Source: JBEEJZ01 sp046046915 (GTDB lineage: Bacteria > Pseudomonadota > Gammaproteobacteria > Burkholderiales > Burkholderiaceae_C). Taken from it: 61,184 nucleotides of DNA. The translations under genes were made by a program, and so were the position numbers. Positions 17,894 to 27,888 of the stretch are shown piece by piece (the stretch's first letter is position 1; the number at the start of each line of letters is the position of its first letter). The notes beneath the pieces were generated by a model. That model had not been told where the DNA came from, did no database searches, and saw only the letters and a program-made list of their open reading frames with translations. Location: positions 1 to 61,184 of the forward strand of contig JBJOIT010000014.1 in assembly GCA_046046915.1 (NCBI GenBank), read 5' to 3'.

Positions 17894-20800
17894 ATGACCA
17901 TGAAACCTGTCAATAGTCGTTTCCGCCTGAAGCGTTATTTTTCAATCGCCAGTGGCATTTTGATGCTGGCCGTTGCACTGCCGCTGAGCTACGTCTACTT
18001 CAAGACCGAGGTCGAAGAACAGACCCGTTCGACAGGCGACCGTAATCAAATGCTGGCAACCGCCTATGCCAACTCGGTTTGGCCCAATTTCGGCGAGTTT
18101 CTGCTTCGCCCCGACATCACTCCAGATGAACGTCGCGACGATCAGTCGACAAAAGACTTGAACGCCCAAATTCGCCAGCTCTCCCTTGGCAGTCGAGTGG
18201 TGAAGATCAAGGTCTACAACCTGTCCGGCTCGGCGGTCTTTTCCTCGGTTCCCAAGGAAATCGGTGAGGACAAGAAGAACAACCCGGGCTTCAAGTCCGC
18301 GCGTGATGGCCAGCAGGTCAACGATCTGACGCATCGCGGCCGCATGAGTGCCACCGAAGGCGAGATTGAAGACGTCGACGTCGTCTCCTCCTACATCCCG
18401 ATTCGGCTAAAGCAAGATGGGCCGGTGGTCGCGGTGTTCGAGTTGTATTCCAACGTCACCGACTCCCTGGCACGTATTGAAGTGATCACGGTCCGATTGC
18501 TGTTTGCACTGGGCGGCATTTTTCTGCTGCTGTATCTCAGTCTGCTGGCGATCGTCGCGCACGCAGATCGGCTCCTCAGACGCCAATATGACGCACTAGA
18601 TGAGAGCGCGGCAGAGTCGCGCAGACAAGCCGACCAGTTGGCCATGCAGGCTGCCCGCATGGAAGAACAGACGGTAGAGCTGCAAGGCCGTCAGGTCGAG
18701 GTCTTGCGCTTGCTGCAAGAGCAGAGCATGCTCTTCGAGCAGGCCCCCAATGGCATTGCCTACGTGGCCGATGGCGTGATGATCTCCGTCAACCAGCGCA
18801 TGGCCTCCTTGATGGGCTATGAGGCGTCTGCCTTGGTCAACACAACGCTCGAGACGCTTTTCCGTGATCGAAAGTGCTACGAGGCATTCCTGGCCGATGC
18901 CAATCTGGCGGGACAAAACAATGGACGCACCCATCAGGTCTGGGAACTAAGGCGGCAAGACGGCAGCACGTTCATCGCTGAAATTTCTGCGCGAGCCTTG
19001 GAGATCCCCGGCTATCAGGACGCCAGCATCTGGGCCATTGACGACATCACCGACCGCCTGGCAGCGCAAGCAGCGCTGGCCAGCAGCGAGCAGCGGCTGG
19101 ATCTGGCGCTGCGCGGCACCAACACAGGGCTTTGGGACTGGAAGGCTCAGACTGAGGAGCTCATATCGAACGACACTTGGTCGGAAATGTTGGGCTACGG
19201 GCGCGAGGAGCTCGATGCAAAGTATGGCAACACCTTCGCACGCTGGGAGCAACTGACCCACCCCGAAGACTGGCCGCAGGCGTTGGCCGCGCTGCAAGCT
19301 CACGTGCGAGGCGAAACGCCGGAGTACCGTGCCGAGTACCGGATGCAGCGCAAGAGCGGGGACTGGGCGTGGATCTTGGGTGTGGGCCTGGCCTTCCGCG
19401 ACGACAAAGGCCAGGTTTTGCGCATGATCGGCACCCACACCGACATCTCTATCCAGAAGACTGCTGCTGCCGAAGTCCTCTGGGCCAAGCAACTTGCGGA
19501 GGATGCCACCCAGGCCAAGAGCGAGTTCCTCGCCAACATGAGCCATGAGATCCGCACGCCAATGAACGCCATCATCGGCATGAGCTATCTTGCCCTGAAA
19601 ACCGAACTCAGCAAGCAACAGCGCAACTACATTGAGCGGGTGCATCGATCCGCTGAAAGCCTCCTGGGCATCATCAACGACATCCTTGACTTCAGCAAGA
19701 TCGAGGCAGGCAAGATGACGCTGGAGAATGTGGATTTCCAGCTTGAAGACGTGTTGGACCACGTGGCAAACTTGGTGGGCTTGAAGGCCGAGGACAAGGG
19801 TTTGGAGCTCTTGTTCGATGTGGACCCCGACGTACCCAACTCCCTGGTCGGCGACCCGCTGAGGCTTGGGCAGGTGCTGATCAACCTCAGCAACAACGCG
19901 GTTAAATTTACCAGCAGTGGCGAAATTGTTCTGCGTGTCCAGCGCGCCGCAGAGCAAGGATTGGCTGAAGGCCAGGTCCAGCTGCACATGAGCGTGCGCG
20001 ACTCAGGCATCGGCATGTCGCCTGACCAGTGCGAGCGATTGTTCCAGTCGTTTAGTCAGGCAGACGCCTCCACCACGCGCAAATACGGAGGTACCGGGCT
20101 TGGGCTGGTCATTTCGAAGAGTCTGATCGAGCAGATGCAGGGGCGCATTTGGGTGGAAAGTGAACCCGGCGTAGGGTCCACATTCCAATTTTTCGGCCGA
20201 TTCGGGGTGCAGGAAGAAGCCACGCCTCGGCCCGCGAACAACACTGACGCGTTGGTCGGCAAGCGCGTGTTGATTGCGGACGACAACTCTTCGGCCCGAG
20301 AAATCTTGGCCAGCATGATGCGCCAGCTGGGGCTACAGACCGACGAGGCCCACGACGGGGTGGATGCGTTGGCCCGCATCCAGCAGGCCCAGGCCGAGGG
20401 GTATCGTTACGACCTGGTGCTGTTCGATTGGCAGATGCCTAAGCTGGACGGGGTGGAGGCGGTGCAGCGCTTGCGGCAACTACTCGGTGACGCGACGCCT
20501 GCGGTCGTCATGGTCACCGCCTACGGCCGTGACGAGGCCATGAATGCCGCCCAGTCGAGTGGCGTGCAACTGGGGCCGGTGCTGACCAAGCCGGTGACGC
20601 TGCAGTCCATGACTGCCGCGTTAGCCGGAGCCCTGCGGACTGAAGTTGCTCGTGAGGAGGGTGTAGCCGGTGACCCTTCAGACGGTGAGTCCATGACCTC
20701 CGGGTTGAGCGGATTGCGTCTGCTGCTAGTTGAAGACAACGAGATGAACCAGGAGTTGGCCATGGCGCTGCTGGACCAAGCGGGCATCGAAACAGTGTTG

Positions 20801-21847
20801 GCTGCCAATGGCCAAATCGCACTCGATATCCTGAGCAAGGATGCTGCATTTGATGGCGTGTTGATGGACTGTCAGATGCCAGTGATGGATGGCTACACGG
20901 CCAGTCGCCTCATTCGGGCAGATGAGCGCTACGAGGGGCTACCCATTGTTGCGATGACGGCCAACGCCATGCTGGGCGATAAAGATAAGGTCGTGGAGGC
21001 CGGGATGTTGGACCACATCTCCAAACCCATGAATGTCGAGGCGATGTTTGCCACGATCCGCCGCTGGATGACACCCGGGAGATGCCGTGATGCTGCCCAG
21101 CAGCCAGTGGCCCAGCCGTCGGATTCACCTGTTGTGTCAACTGCTGCTTCAACTGTGGCCTCAGCTGCGACCGCACGTCCGCTCGCCTCTGAGCCTTCGA
21201 AGGGCTCAACACCAAAAAAAGAAGCGCTGACGGAGGAGATTCCAGCGTTGCCGGGCATCGACATTCAGGCCGGTTTGGCTAGGACTATGCACAACCAAGC
21301 GCTTTACCGAAAACTCGCTTACAGATTCTTGGTGAGTCAAGCTGACTTTGTCGCTCAATTCGAGCTGGCTGGGCATGACGCCGACGCCACCCTTGCCCTG
21401 CGCATGGCGCACACGCTCAAGGGCAACGCGGGCAATCTCGGTGCGACGAAATTGCAGCAGGCAGCAGGCGTACTGGAAGCGGCCTGCGCAGAGAGCGCCG
21501 CCGCGCCACAGATTGAAACGGCGCTGGTATCGTTGCGCGCAGCCCTAGACGAAGTCATCGATGGCCTTCGGGGCTGGATGGGTTCTGAGGGCTCACAGGC
21601 TGGACCGCAGCCCTTGCCTGCTGGTCCTTCCACGAGCGCAAAGCCCTTGGTGCGCACCGCGGAGCTTCAGCGCCTGCGCAAGCTGCTGATGGACTGCGAC
21701 CAAGAGGCTGAGGACTTGGTGACCGAGTTGCTCCAGCGCCTACAGGGAGCCGCCCCCGCGCCCACTTTGGAAGTGGTGGCCAGCTTCCTTGAACAGTATG
21801 AATTCGAAGAAGCGCTCAAGGCATTGGCACAAATCGAATCGGCATGA
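17894..21847 (+). CDS. Hybrid sensor histidine kinase: periplasmic sensor, PAS pair, HisKA, HATPase, two REC, HPt
   Basis: A 1317-aa phosphorelay kinase. Membrane helices at about 16-36 and 198-222 enclose a periplasmic domain of about 160 residues that resembles a Cache-like sensor but which I cannot name. A coiled-coil (residues 235-275) leads to two PAS modules (about 280-395 and 395-525). The phospho-His of SHEIRTP is near residue 551. Receiver Asps are near 845 (VLFDWQMP) and 992 (VLMDCQMP), and the HPt His is near 1173 (HTLKGNAGNLG). An Ala/Ser/Pro-rich linker separates REC2 from HPt. No response-regulator gene is adjacent, unlike the other two hybrid kinases in the window, so the output is unknown. 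Confidence 0.92.
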   Translation: MTMKPVNSRFRLKRYFSIASGILMLAVALPLSYVYFKTEVEEQTRSTGDRNQMLATAYANSVWPNFGEFLLRPDITPDERRDDQSTKDLNAQIRQLSLGSRVVKIKVYNLSGSAVFSSVPKEIGEDKKNNPGFKSARDGQQVNDLTHRGRMSATEGEIEDVDVVSSYIPIRLKQDGPVVAVFELYSNVTDSLARIEVITVRLLFALGGIFLLLYLSLLAIVAHADRLLRRQYDALDESAAESRRQADQLAMQAARMEEQTVELQGRQVEVLRLLQEQSMLFEQAPNGIAYVADGVMISVNQRMASLMGYEASALVNTTLETLFRDRKCYEAFLADANLAGQNNGRTHQVWELRRQDGSTFIAEISARALEIPGYQDASIWAIDDITDRLAAQAALASSEQRLDLALRGTNTGLWDWKAQTEELISNDTWSEMLGYGREELDAKYGNTFARWEQLTHPEDWPQALAALQAHVRGETPEYRAEYRMQRKSGDWAWILGVGLAFRDDKGQVLRMIGTHTDISIQKTAAAEVLWAKQLAEDATQAKSEFLANMSHEIRTPMNAIIGMSYLALKTELSKQQRNYIERVHRSAESLLGIINDILDFSKIEAGKMTLENVDFQLEDVLDHVANLVGLKAEDKGLELLFDVDPDVPNSLVGDPLRLGQVLINLSNNAVKFTSSGEIVLRVQRAAEQGLAEGQVQLHMSVRDSGIGMSPDQCERLFQSFSQADASTTRKYGGTGLGLVISKSLIEQMQGRIWVESEPGVGSTFQFFGRFGVQEEATPRPANNTDALVGKRVLIADDNSSAREILASMMRQLGLQTDEAHDGVDALARIQQAQAEGYRYDLVLFDWQMPKLDGVEAVQRLRQLLGDATPAVVMVTAYGRDEAMNAAQSSGVQLGPVLTKPVTLQSMTAALAGALRTEVAREEGVAGDPSDGESMTSGLSGLRLLLVEDNEMNQELAMALLDQAGIETVLAANGQIALDILSKDAAFDGVLMDCQMPVMDGYTASRLIRADERYEGLPIVAMTANAMLGDKDKVVEAGMLDHISKPMNVEAMFATIRRWMTPGRCRDAAQQPVAQPSDSPVVSTAASTVASAATARPLASEPSKGSTPKKEALTEEIPALPGIDIQAGLARTMHNQALYRKLAYRFLVSQADFVAQFELAGHDADATLALRMAHTLKGNAGNLGATKLQQAAGVLEAACAESAAAPQIETALVSLRAALDEVIDGLRGWMGSEGSQAGPQPLPAGPSTSAKPLVRTAELQRLRKLLMDCDQEAEDLVTELLQRLQGAAPAPTLEVVASFLEQYEFEEALKALAQIESA

Positions 21848-22157
21848 CCTGGGCAGGCTCCCTTTTTTCTGCAAGCCATCAGCTTTCTTTTTAGCAGTCG
21901 CTAGGCGGGCATCGGAGCGGGGGTATGCGAAATCACCTGCGAAATGCCTGATACGCAGGCAGATATCCTTGCGTTGACGCCTCAGCCGGCCACCTGGAGG
22001 CGCTGTGGGTGCCTGGCGGTCTCCTCTTTGCCATTAACCAGCAACGCCCGAAGCGTGCGCTGTGAGAAACAGCGCATCCTTGAGCAGCGCATTGCAGACC
22101 GGAACCTGACGGTCTCCCAACGAATCGGTCCCACCAGCGTGAATCACCACGGTCTTG
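21848..22157. other. 310-bp intergenic region, no supported gene
   Basis: Convergent spacer between hybrid kinase 2 and the small membrane protein gene. Open stretches exist on both strands (for example 21944-22276 + and 22034-22219 -) but none shows a family pattern or ribosome site. A short GGG...CCC hairpin followed by six T at about 21860-21876 is too weak to call a terminator. Confidence 0.4.
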
Positions 22158-22694
22158 TCAGCGCAGCGCTGCCGCCAGCGCTGCCAGGTAGGGATGCGTT
22201 CGCCGCTCTGCAAAACCATCTACAAGCAATCCCACACCACAGAAAAATACCAGCGCGATTCCCAGACCCTGAGTAAAGCCGCCGACGGTCGCAAAGCGAA
22301 GCGCTAGACCCGTAACACCCATCAGTCCCCACACCACCAAGTACACACTCCACGCCGAATCGACCTTGGCCATGCGCACGGACTCGGCCTGCAAGGCGAT
22401 ACGAGCGACCGCGATTGGCTGCCGCAGTGACTCAGCAAAATGTTCCATCTGACTGGGTGTGCGATAGCCCACCACTGCGCCCACGCCACCCATCAAAAGG
22501 CCCATGGCCAGAAACGGTATCGCCACGCCCCGCATGAAGCCGCCGGCGCTGTCAATCCACAGCCACGCGCCAAATGCCAGGCTCAGCAAGCCAATAGGCA
22601 AGATAAAAACAAGCGCTTCGATCTTCTCGCCGGAGAAATAAGTCTGCACAGCGGCCAGCAGTTCTGGGGTATCGAGCATCGGGTTCATTGCCAT
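22158..22694 (-). CDS. Small integral membrane protein, function unknown
   Basis: 178 aa with four probable membrane helices (about residues 26-47, 55-77, 120-137 and 142-160). An amphipathic segment of about 40 residues between helices 2 and 3 contains TPSQMEHFAESLRQP. I do not recognise the family. The gene start overlaps the 3' end of the AraC-regulator gene by about 10 bases on the same strand, so it is probably translated from the same message as the regulator. Confidence 0.65.
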   Translation of the reverse strand: MAMNPMLDTPELLAAVQTYFSGEKIEALVFILPIGLLSLAFGAWLWIDSAGGFMRGVAIPFLAMGLLMGGVGAVVGYRTPSQMEHFAESLRQPIAVARIALQAESVRMAKVDSAWSVYLVVWGLMGVTGLALRFATVGGFTQGLGIALVFFCGVGLLVDGFAERRTHPYLAALAAALR

Positions 22695-23755
22695 GTTGGT
22701 CGTGCCTCACGAGTAGGGGTTCCAGTCCAGCGCTGGAAGGCGCGAAAAAAGGAATTCGGGTCCTCGAAGCCGAGCAGAAACGAAATTTCCGTACCGCTCA
22801 TAGAGGACTGCTTCAGGTAATGCCGGGCCAGCTCGGTGCGCAATTCATCGAGCGTACGCTGAAAGGTGGTGCCCTCCTCCTGCAGGCGGCGCTGGAGGGT
22901 GCGCGAGCTCAGGCCCATCTTGCGACCCAGCACCGCCATGGATACCTCGCCTGCGGGCAAGGCCTCCAATAGCGCGCCACGCAGTCGGTCTGTCACGCTT
23001 GCGTGTGCATCGAGCTCGGACAGGCGCTGGCGCAGCGCCGGCTCAAAATAAGACCACAGGCCAGGGTTGACGGTGAGAAAGGGCCGCTGCGCATCTTCGG
23101 CGCAGAACACCAGACGGGGTGCCGGGCCACGCGTGATCGGTGCACCCAAAAAGTCTTCGTACTCAGAGCGGGGCTCCAGCGGGACCGGGCTGGCCACGCT
23201 CAGCGGATTCAGTGAGGTGCGCGTGGCCATGCGCGCCAGCTGCACGAAGAAAGCGATCTCAAAGGCCACCAACACTGGCGGGGGTGTGGCGCAGGGTTCT
23301 GTCCAGTGCATCGTGAGTGTGGTGCGCCGCGCGGAGCTCTCCACAACCAGCCGCATCGGACAGATCAGGCGCTTGTATTTGGCGATGCGCCCGAGCGCCC
23401 CCAGCAGGTCTGCGCTGCACAGTGCAGAGAACAGCACCGGGTCAAACCAGTCGGCCGACAGCGCCTGCGCGATGCGCAGCGGCACGGGCGGCCCGGCTGC
23501 CGTGGCCGCTTCGGCCTCGATAGCGCTCCACAGATCAAAGTATTCGGCCGAACTCAAGCTGGCATCCGTGCGAGCCAGCAAGTCGCCGGGCAAGTGCGAG
23601 CGGCGGAGCACCGCGTCCGGAGATACGCCCAAGTCCTGGATCAGCAAACGCCAGCCGGGCTGAACAGCGTAACCACGTACGCTGCGGGTGTTGGTAGTAG
23701 AGGCAATGGCAGATAGCATGCTGATCACAGGCTTGGGGCGAAGGCGATCCGACAT
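22685..23755 (-). CDS. AraC-family transcriptional regulator (OruR/ArgR-like, N-terminal AraC_binding_2 type)
   Basis: About 356 aa. The N-terminal 220 residues match the ligand-binding half of AraC regulators of the OruR/MmsR-like group (LRIAQALSADWFDPVLFSALCSADLLGALGRIAKYKRL). The C-terminal HTH pair includes SMAVLGRKMGLSSRTLQRRLQEEG and EISFLLGFEDPNSFFRAFQRWTG, the standard AraC DNA-binding helices. ATG at 23755 is preferred; the open frame extends 46 residues further without conserved sequence. The gene diverges from the iorAB-type operon about 210 bases away, so it is a good candidate for that operon's activator. Confidence 0.88.
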   Translation of the reverse strand: MSDRLRPKPVISMLSAIASTTNTRSVRGYAVQPGWRLLIQDLGVSPDAVLRRSHLPGDLLARTDASLSSAEYFDLWSAIEAEAATAAGPPVPLRIAQALSADWFDPVLFSALCSADLLGALGRIAKYKRLICPMRLVVESSARRTTLTMHWTEPCATPPPVLVAFEIAFFVQLARMATRTSLNPLSVASPVPLEPRSEYEDFLGAPITRGPAPRLVFCAEDAQRPFLTVNPGLWSYFEPALRQRLSELDAHASVTDRLRGALLEALPAGEVSMAVLGRKMGLSSRTLQRRLQEEGTTFQRTLDELRTELARHYLKQSSMSGTEISFLLGFEDPNSFFRAFQRWTGTPTREARPTWQ

Positions 23756-23966
23756 GAAAAAAGGTTTGGGTTGGCAGGTCCAGAGGCACCGGGCGAGGCA
23801 CCATTGCCTAAGTCTATGCCGCCCAACGCGCCAAGGCACTGGCCAAACGCGCCAATCTGAATCGACGATGATTTGTCGCGTTTGGCGGCCCACTGGCGCG
23901 ATTGATCAGTGCCGGCAAGGCACGACTGCGGCACATTACGTCGCTTTCGAACCGAGGAGTTTCAAA

Positions 23967-24431
23967 ATGAATTTGAACGTCAATGGCAAGCCCTACGAGG
24001 TGAATGCCGAGCCCGAGATGCCCTTGCTGTGGGTGCTGCGGGACGAATTGAGTTTGACTGGCACCAAATATGGCTGTGGCGTGGCGGTGTGTGGCGCCTG
24101 CACGGTGCTTATCGGCGGTCAGCCGGCGCGGGCCTGCATGACGCCTGTGGGCACGGTGTCCGGCCCCGTCACCACCATCGAGGGCCTGGGCACGCCCCAG
24201 ACGCTGAGCTCCCTGCAGGTGGCGTGGGTGGAGCACCAGGTGGCGCAATGCGGCTACTGCCAGTCGGGTCAGATCATGAGCGCCGCGGCACTGCTGCAAG
24301 CCAAGCGCCAACCCACCGATGCGGACATCGATGCCGCCATATCGGGCAACCTGTGCCGGTGCGGCACCTATCCACGCATCCGGGCGGCCATCCACGATGC
24401 GGCCCAGCGCCTGCAGGGAGCGAAGGCATGA
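23967..24431 (+). CDS. iorA: Isoquinoline 1-oxidoreductase-type small subunit, two [2Fe-2S] clusters
   Basis: A 154-aa small subunit of a xanthine-oxidase-family molybdenum hydroxylase. The plant-type [2Fe-2S] cluster is held by CGVAVCGACTVL plus a later Cys in GQPARAC. The second cluster uses CGYCQSGQIM and CRCGTYPRI. These clusters carry electrons away from the molybdenum centre. ATG at 23967 has a good ribosome site (GAGGAG at about 23954). The stop overlaps the start of the large subunit as ATGA. The substrate could be an N-heterocycle or an aldehyde; only the family is certain. Confidence 0.9.
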   Translation: MNLNVNGKPYEVNAEPEMPLLWVLRDELSLTGTKYGCGVAVCGACTVLIGGQPARACMTPVGTVSGPVTTIEGLGTPQTLSSLQVAWVEHQVAQCGYCQSGQIMSAAALLQAKRQPTDADIDAAISGNLCRCGTYPRIRAAIHDAAQRLQGAKA

Positions 24432-26668
24432 GCCGGCTCGGCACCATCGCCCGGCGCGGCTTCCTGATCGGCTCGGCCGCTGTCGCAGGCGGTGTGGTGT
24501 TCGGCGTTTACAAGTATCACCAGCCACACCCCAACCCGCTGCTGCAAGACCCGGCCCAAGGCTCGACGGCCCTCACGCCCTACCTGCGTATCGACGCTCA
24601 AGGCGTTACCGTCATCACCCCGCGCGCCGAGATGGGCCAGGGCGTGCAGTCCACGCTGGCCGCGCTGGTGGCCGAGGAACTGGACCTGCCCTGGGACGGC
24701 TTGCGCATCGAGCACGGGCCGCCGGCGGTGGCCTACTACAACGAGGCCGGCGTGACCGAAGGCGTGCCCTTCTCGCCCTTGGACCGCGGCACCACTGCCG
24801 AGATGACGCGCGGCACCATGGGCGTACTGGCAAAGTTCCTGGCCTTGCAGTTCACCGGCGGCTCGTCCAGCATGCCAGACGCCTTCGAGAAGCTACGCCA
24901 GGCCGGCGCCACTGCCCGCTGGGCGCTGGTGCAGGCGGCTGCAGAGCAGTGGAAGCTGCCAGCGGCTGACTTGAAGACCCGCGATGGCGCGGTCGTCGCC
25001 CCTGATGGCCGACGGCTTGCCTACACAGCGCTGGCCCCAGCAGCGGCGCAACTCAAGCTGCCAGCGTCGGTGCCACTCAAGCCGCGCGAGCAATGGCAGC
25101 TGCTGGGCAAATCCCTGCCGCGACTGGACATGGTGGCCAAGAGCACCGGTACAGCCACCTACGCCATCGACGTGATCGAGCCCGACATGGTATTTGCCGC
25201 CGTGCGCAAAAACCCGGCACTGGAAGCCCCGCTAAAAGCCTTCGACCCCACGCCCGCGCTTGCGATGAAGGGCGTGATCAAGGTGCTGGAGATCCCCGGC
25301 GGCGTCGCCGTGATTGCGGACAACACCTGGCGCGCCATGCAGGCGGTTAGGGCGGTGACATGCGAGTGGGCCGCGCCCGTGCATGCAGCCAGCACTCAGT
25401 CCTTGATCGAGCAAATCACGGCTTCGTTTAATGGCGAGCACCAGGACAGCCAACTCCGAAATGAAGGCGACGTGGTCGCCGTGCTGCTGGGCGCGAAAAC
25501 CCTGGAGGCCGAATATCGTGCGCCCTTTCTGGCTCACGCGCCAATGGAGCCGCCCACTGCGGTGGCGCGGCTGCGCGATGGTCGGCTCGACCTGTGGGCC
25601 GGCACGCAAATGCCCACGCTAGTGCACGAGCAGGCGGCCAAGCTGGCTGGCCTGGAGCCATCCAAGGTGCATCTGCACGTCACGGCCATGGGCGGCAGCT
25701 TCGGTCGACGGCTGGAGACCGACTTCATCGAGCAGGCGGTGCGACTTGCCCTGGCAATGCCGGGCAAGGCAGTCAAGCTGACCTGGAGCCGCGAGGAAGA
25801 CCTGACGCAGGACGCCTATCGCCCTGCCGCTGTTGCCCGCCTTCGTGGCGCCACCGAAGGCGGCAGGGCCACAGCGCTAGACGTGCAGGTGGCCAGTCTT
25901 TCTGTGCTGGCCTCGCAGGGCGCGCGCGCCGGCCTGACCATTCCCGGCCCCGACAAGCTCATCGCCGACGGCACCTACGAGCAGCCCTATGGCATCCCGC
26001 ATTACCGAGCCACCGCTTACCGGGCGCCGAGGTCGATCCCGGTCAGTTCCTGGCGCTCGGTCGGTAACTCCTTCAATGGATTCTTCATGGAAGGCTTCAT
26101 CGATGAACTGGCGCACCAGGCCGGCACCGATCCGCTGGCCTTTAGGCTGGGCCTGCTGACCCACGAACCGTCGAAACAAGTGCTACAGGCCGCAGCTGAT
26201 CTGGCCGGCTGGGGCCAACCGCTGCCCAAAGGCCGCGGGCGAGGGCTGGCATATCACCTGTCTTTTGGCGTGCCGGTGGCCGAAGTGGTCGAGGTGACGC
26301 AAACGCCCAAAGGCATCCGCATCGACCGCGTATGCGTGGCCGCCGATGTGGGCACTGCCTTGGACCCTCGCAACATCGAGGCCCAGTTGCAGGGGGCGGT
26401 CATCTTTGGCCTGAGCGCAGCCATGTTTGGCGAGATCACCTTTAGCGAAGGCGCCGTGGAGCAGAAGAACTTTCACCAGTTCAAGTCGGTGCGCATGCAC
26501 CAGGCACCACGCATTGAGGTGAAAGTGCTTCAAACGGGCGGCCCCCTACGCGGCATCGGTGAGCCAGGCACACCGCCGGCAGCACCGGCCTTGGCCAACG
26601 CCATCTTCAGCGCGACAGGCCAACGCATCCGGGAGTTGCCGCTAAGCAAGCACATCGGGTTTGTGTGA
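24428..26668 (+). CDS. iorB: Molybdopterin-binding large subunit (IorB/aldehyde oxidase-like), Tat-exported
   Basis: 746 aa, a normal length for single-polypeptide IorB-type subunits. The N terminus reads RRGFLIGSAAVAGG, a twin-arginine signal, so the holoenzyme probably works in the periplasm with the small subunit exported as a passenger. Family landmarks are EMGQGVQSTLAALVAEEL, the molybdopterin loop AMGGSFGRRLETDF, WRSVGNSFNGF and, near the C terminus, GIGEPGTPPAAPALANAI with the catalytic-type Glu. No cytochrome subunit or MobA/XdhC-like maturation gene lies beside it. The AraC regulator is divergent upstream. Substrate unknown. Confidence 0.9.
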   Translation: MSRLGTIARRGFLIGSAAVAGGVVFGVYKYHQPHPNPLLQDPAQGSTALTPYLRIDAQGVTVITPRAEMGQGVQSTLAALVAEELDLPWDGLRIEHGPPAVAYYNEAGVTEGVPFSPLDRGTTAEMTRGTMGVLAKFLALQFTGGSSSMPDAFEKLRQAGATARWALVQAAAEQWKLPAADLKTRDGAVVAPDGRRLAYTALAPAAAQLKLPASVPLKPREQWQLLGKSLPRLDMVAKSTGTATYAIDVIEPDMVFAAVRKNPALEAPLKAFDPTPALAMKGVIKVLEIPGGVAVIADNTWRAMQAVRAVTCEWAAPVHAASTQSLIEQITASFNGEHQDSQLRNEGDVVAVLLGAKTLEAEYRAPFLAHAPMEPPTAVARLRDGRLDLWAGTQMPTLVHEQAAKLAGLEPSKVHLHVTAMGGSFGRRLETDFIEQAVRLALAMPGKAVKLTWSREEDLTQDAYRPAAVARLRGATEGGRATALDVQVASLSVLASQGARAGLTIPGPDKLIADGTYEQPYGIPHYRATAYRAPRSIPVSSWRSVGNSFNGFFMEGFIDELAHQAGTDPLAFRLGLLTHEPSKQVLQAAADLAGWGQPLPKGRGRGLAYHLSFGVPVAEVVEVTQTPKGIRIDRVCVAADVGTALDPRNIEAQLQGAVIFGLSAAMFGEITFSEGAVEQKNFHQFKSVRMHQAPRIEVKVLQTGGPLRGIGEPGTPPAAPALANAIFSATGQRIRELPLSKHIGFV

Positions 26669-27042
26669 TGCGCGCAGGCTTAGCGGCCTCAGCAGACACC
26701 AAAATCAGCAAGCTCGCCGCGCCGCTTCAATCCATGCGATGTCGATCTTTGTCATGTTCATCATTCTCTGGGTTGATGGACTTCTGGGAAGAATGAATGG
26801 TACGGTTTATGGGGGGCTAGTCAGGCTAGATGAAATTTAGTCGATTCAAGACATCGACTAAGACGGGGTAGCCTAATCTTGTTTGATGGTTGAAACAAAA
26901 AAAGTACCTAATTGCTTGATTTGATTGGGATACTGGCGGAGCAGAACCCATCACACAAACAATTCGCTACATGGCCCTGAAAGTTGAATTTTGATCTCAA
27001 ACAAGGATTCGAACTCAGCACCCCGTTTCTTTGCGTGCGGTA
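26669..27042. other. 374-bp intergenic region at the left edge of the accessory segment
   Basis: More AT-rich than the preceding genes and without a convincing gene. It holds a perfect 9-bp inverted repeat, TTAGTCGAT-N7-ATCGACTAA (26837-26861), with no T-run after it, so it is not an ordinary terminator. At 27005-27014 there is a T-loop-like GGATTCGAAC followed by AGCACCCC (27017-27024), described under findings. Confidence 0.5.
26837..26861. repeat. Perfect 9-bp inverted repeat
   Basis: TTAGTCGAT and ATCGACTAA separated by TCAAGAC. The arms pair completely. It may be an operator or recombination half-sites; no flanking coding gene clearly owns it. Role unknown. Confidence 0.6.
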
Positions 27043-27888
27043 TCAAATGACCCCGACAGCTTGAAACCTACCGCGCAATTTGCTCACTACATCGGCCAGC
27101 GCAATAGGATCAAGCTGATTCTTTTTCATAAATGCCTTCCACTGAGTTTGCTTCGTTGCATCTCCGGCGAAGGAGTCTGTAAATCCGATAGGCGCTGCGG
27201 TCGGCATGGGCATTCTGCGGCGCTCAAACGTTGCTTCAATGGCGCGGCGCACTTCGGACGGATCAAGCGTGGAGTCGTCCAGTAGCACCCACAAATCGAA
27301 GTAATCCTTCATTCGTGTGTTGGCCAGCCCCAACAAACACACTGCATGGAATTTTTCAGCGACAACAGTGTGTTTTGGATAGGCCCGCAGCTGCGGTGCC
27401 GGAAAATCCTCCAGAAGTACCGGGTAGCTGATAGTCTGTGGTGCCGGAGTCACCGCGTCACCAAACCCAATGTCAACTTGCAGAGCAATGCGCGCACCGT
27501 CCAGCTTTGCCTGAATGTCGATGCGAATACCTCCGTAGCCTGCCTCTTTGCGGATGATCGATCCCTTGATTGAATGGGCGTCAAATATCACCCCGTCTTC
27601 GGCAGGGATCAGGCAAATTGTGCGAAAAGTGCCAACTGCAGTATCGACATCATCCGGGCCAAAGCCCAAAAGGTCAGCGTCACGGGTGGGCCGGTGTGCT
27701 ACCTCGTACCAAAGCGTGAACAGCAGCGCCCCTTTCAGCAGAAAATTTGATGCGTGCTCGGACACGGACAGACGATATAGCAGACGCTCCAGACCGTAAT
27801 GTGTCAGCGTCAAATTGAAGTCTTGCTTGTGTGCGTCAGCGTGTTGCTTTAGACGTGCGCGGACCGATGCCGCCAGATTTCGACTCAT
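27043..27888 (-). CDS. abiEii: AbiEii/AbiGii-family nucleotidyltransferase toxin
   Basis: 281 aa, the usual size of AbiEii toxins (DUF1814). The nucleotidyltransferase core is visible as FLLKGALLFTLW followed by RPTRDADLLGFG, carrying the paired metal-binding acidic residues (DAD), and IDIQAKLDGARI. Family members transfer nucleotides to tRNA and stop growth, and in abortive-infection systems this blocks phage. Start overlaps the antitoxin stop as ATGA (27885-27888), typical of abiE operons. The conserved C-terminal lysine/aspartate region (YFDLWVLLDDS) is present, so the protein looks intact. Confidence 0.92.
   Translation of the reverse strand: MSRNLAASVRARLKQHADAHKQDFNLTLTHYGLERLLYRLSVSEHASNFLLKGALLFTLWYEVAHRPTRDADLLGFGPDDVDTAVGTFRTICLIPAEDGVIFDAHSIKGSIIRKEAGYGGIRIDIQAKLDGARIALQVDIGFGDAVTPAPQTISYPVLLEDFPAPQLRAYPKHTVVAEKFHAVCLLGLANTRMKDYFDLWVLLDDSTLDPSEVRRAIEATFERRRMPMPTAAPIGFTDSFAGDATKQTQWKAFMKKNQLDPIALADVVSKLRGRFQAVGVI

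Noticed and set aside
21855..21880. A possible terminator after hybrid kinase 2
   Set aside because: The stem is only 3-4 base pairs although six T follow.
27005..27024. A tRNA gene suggested by a T-loop-like sequence
   Set aside because: The bases on each side do not form a T-stem and there is no anticodon or acceptor arm; only the loop is tRNA-like.
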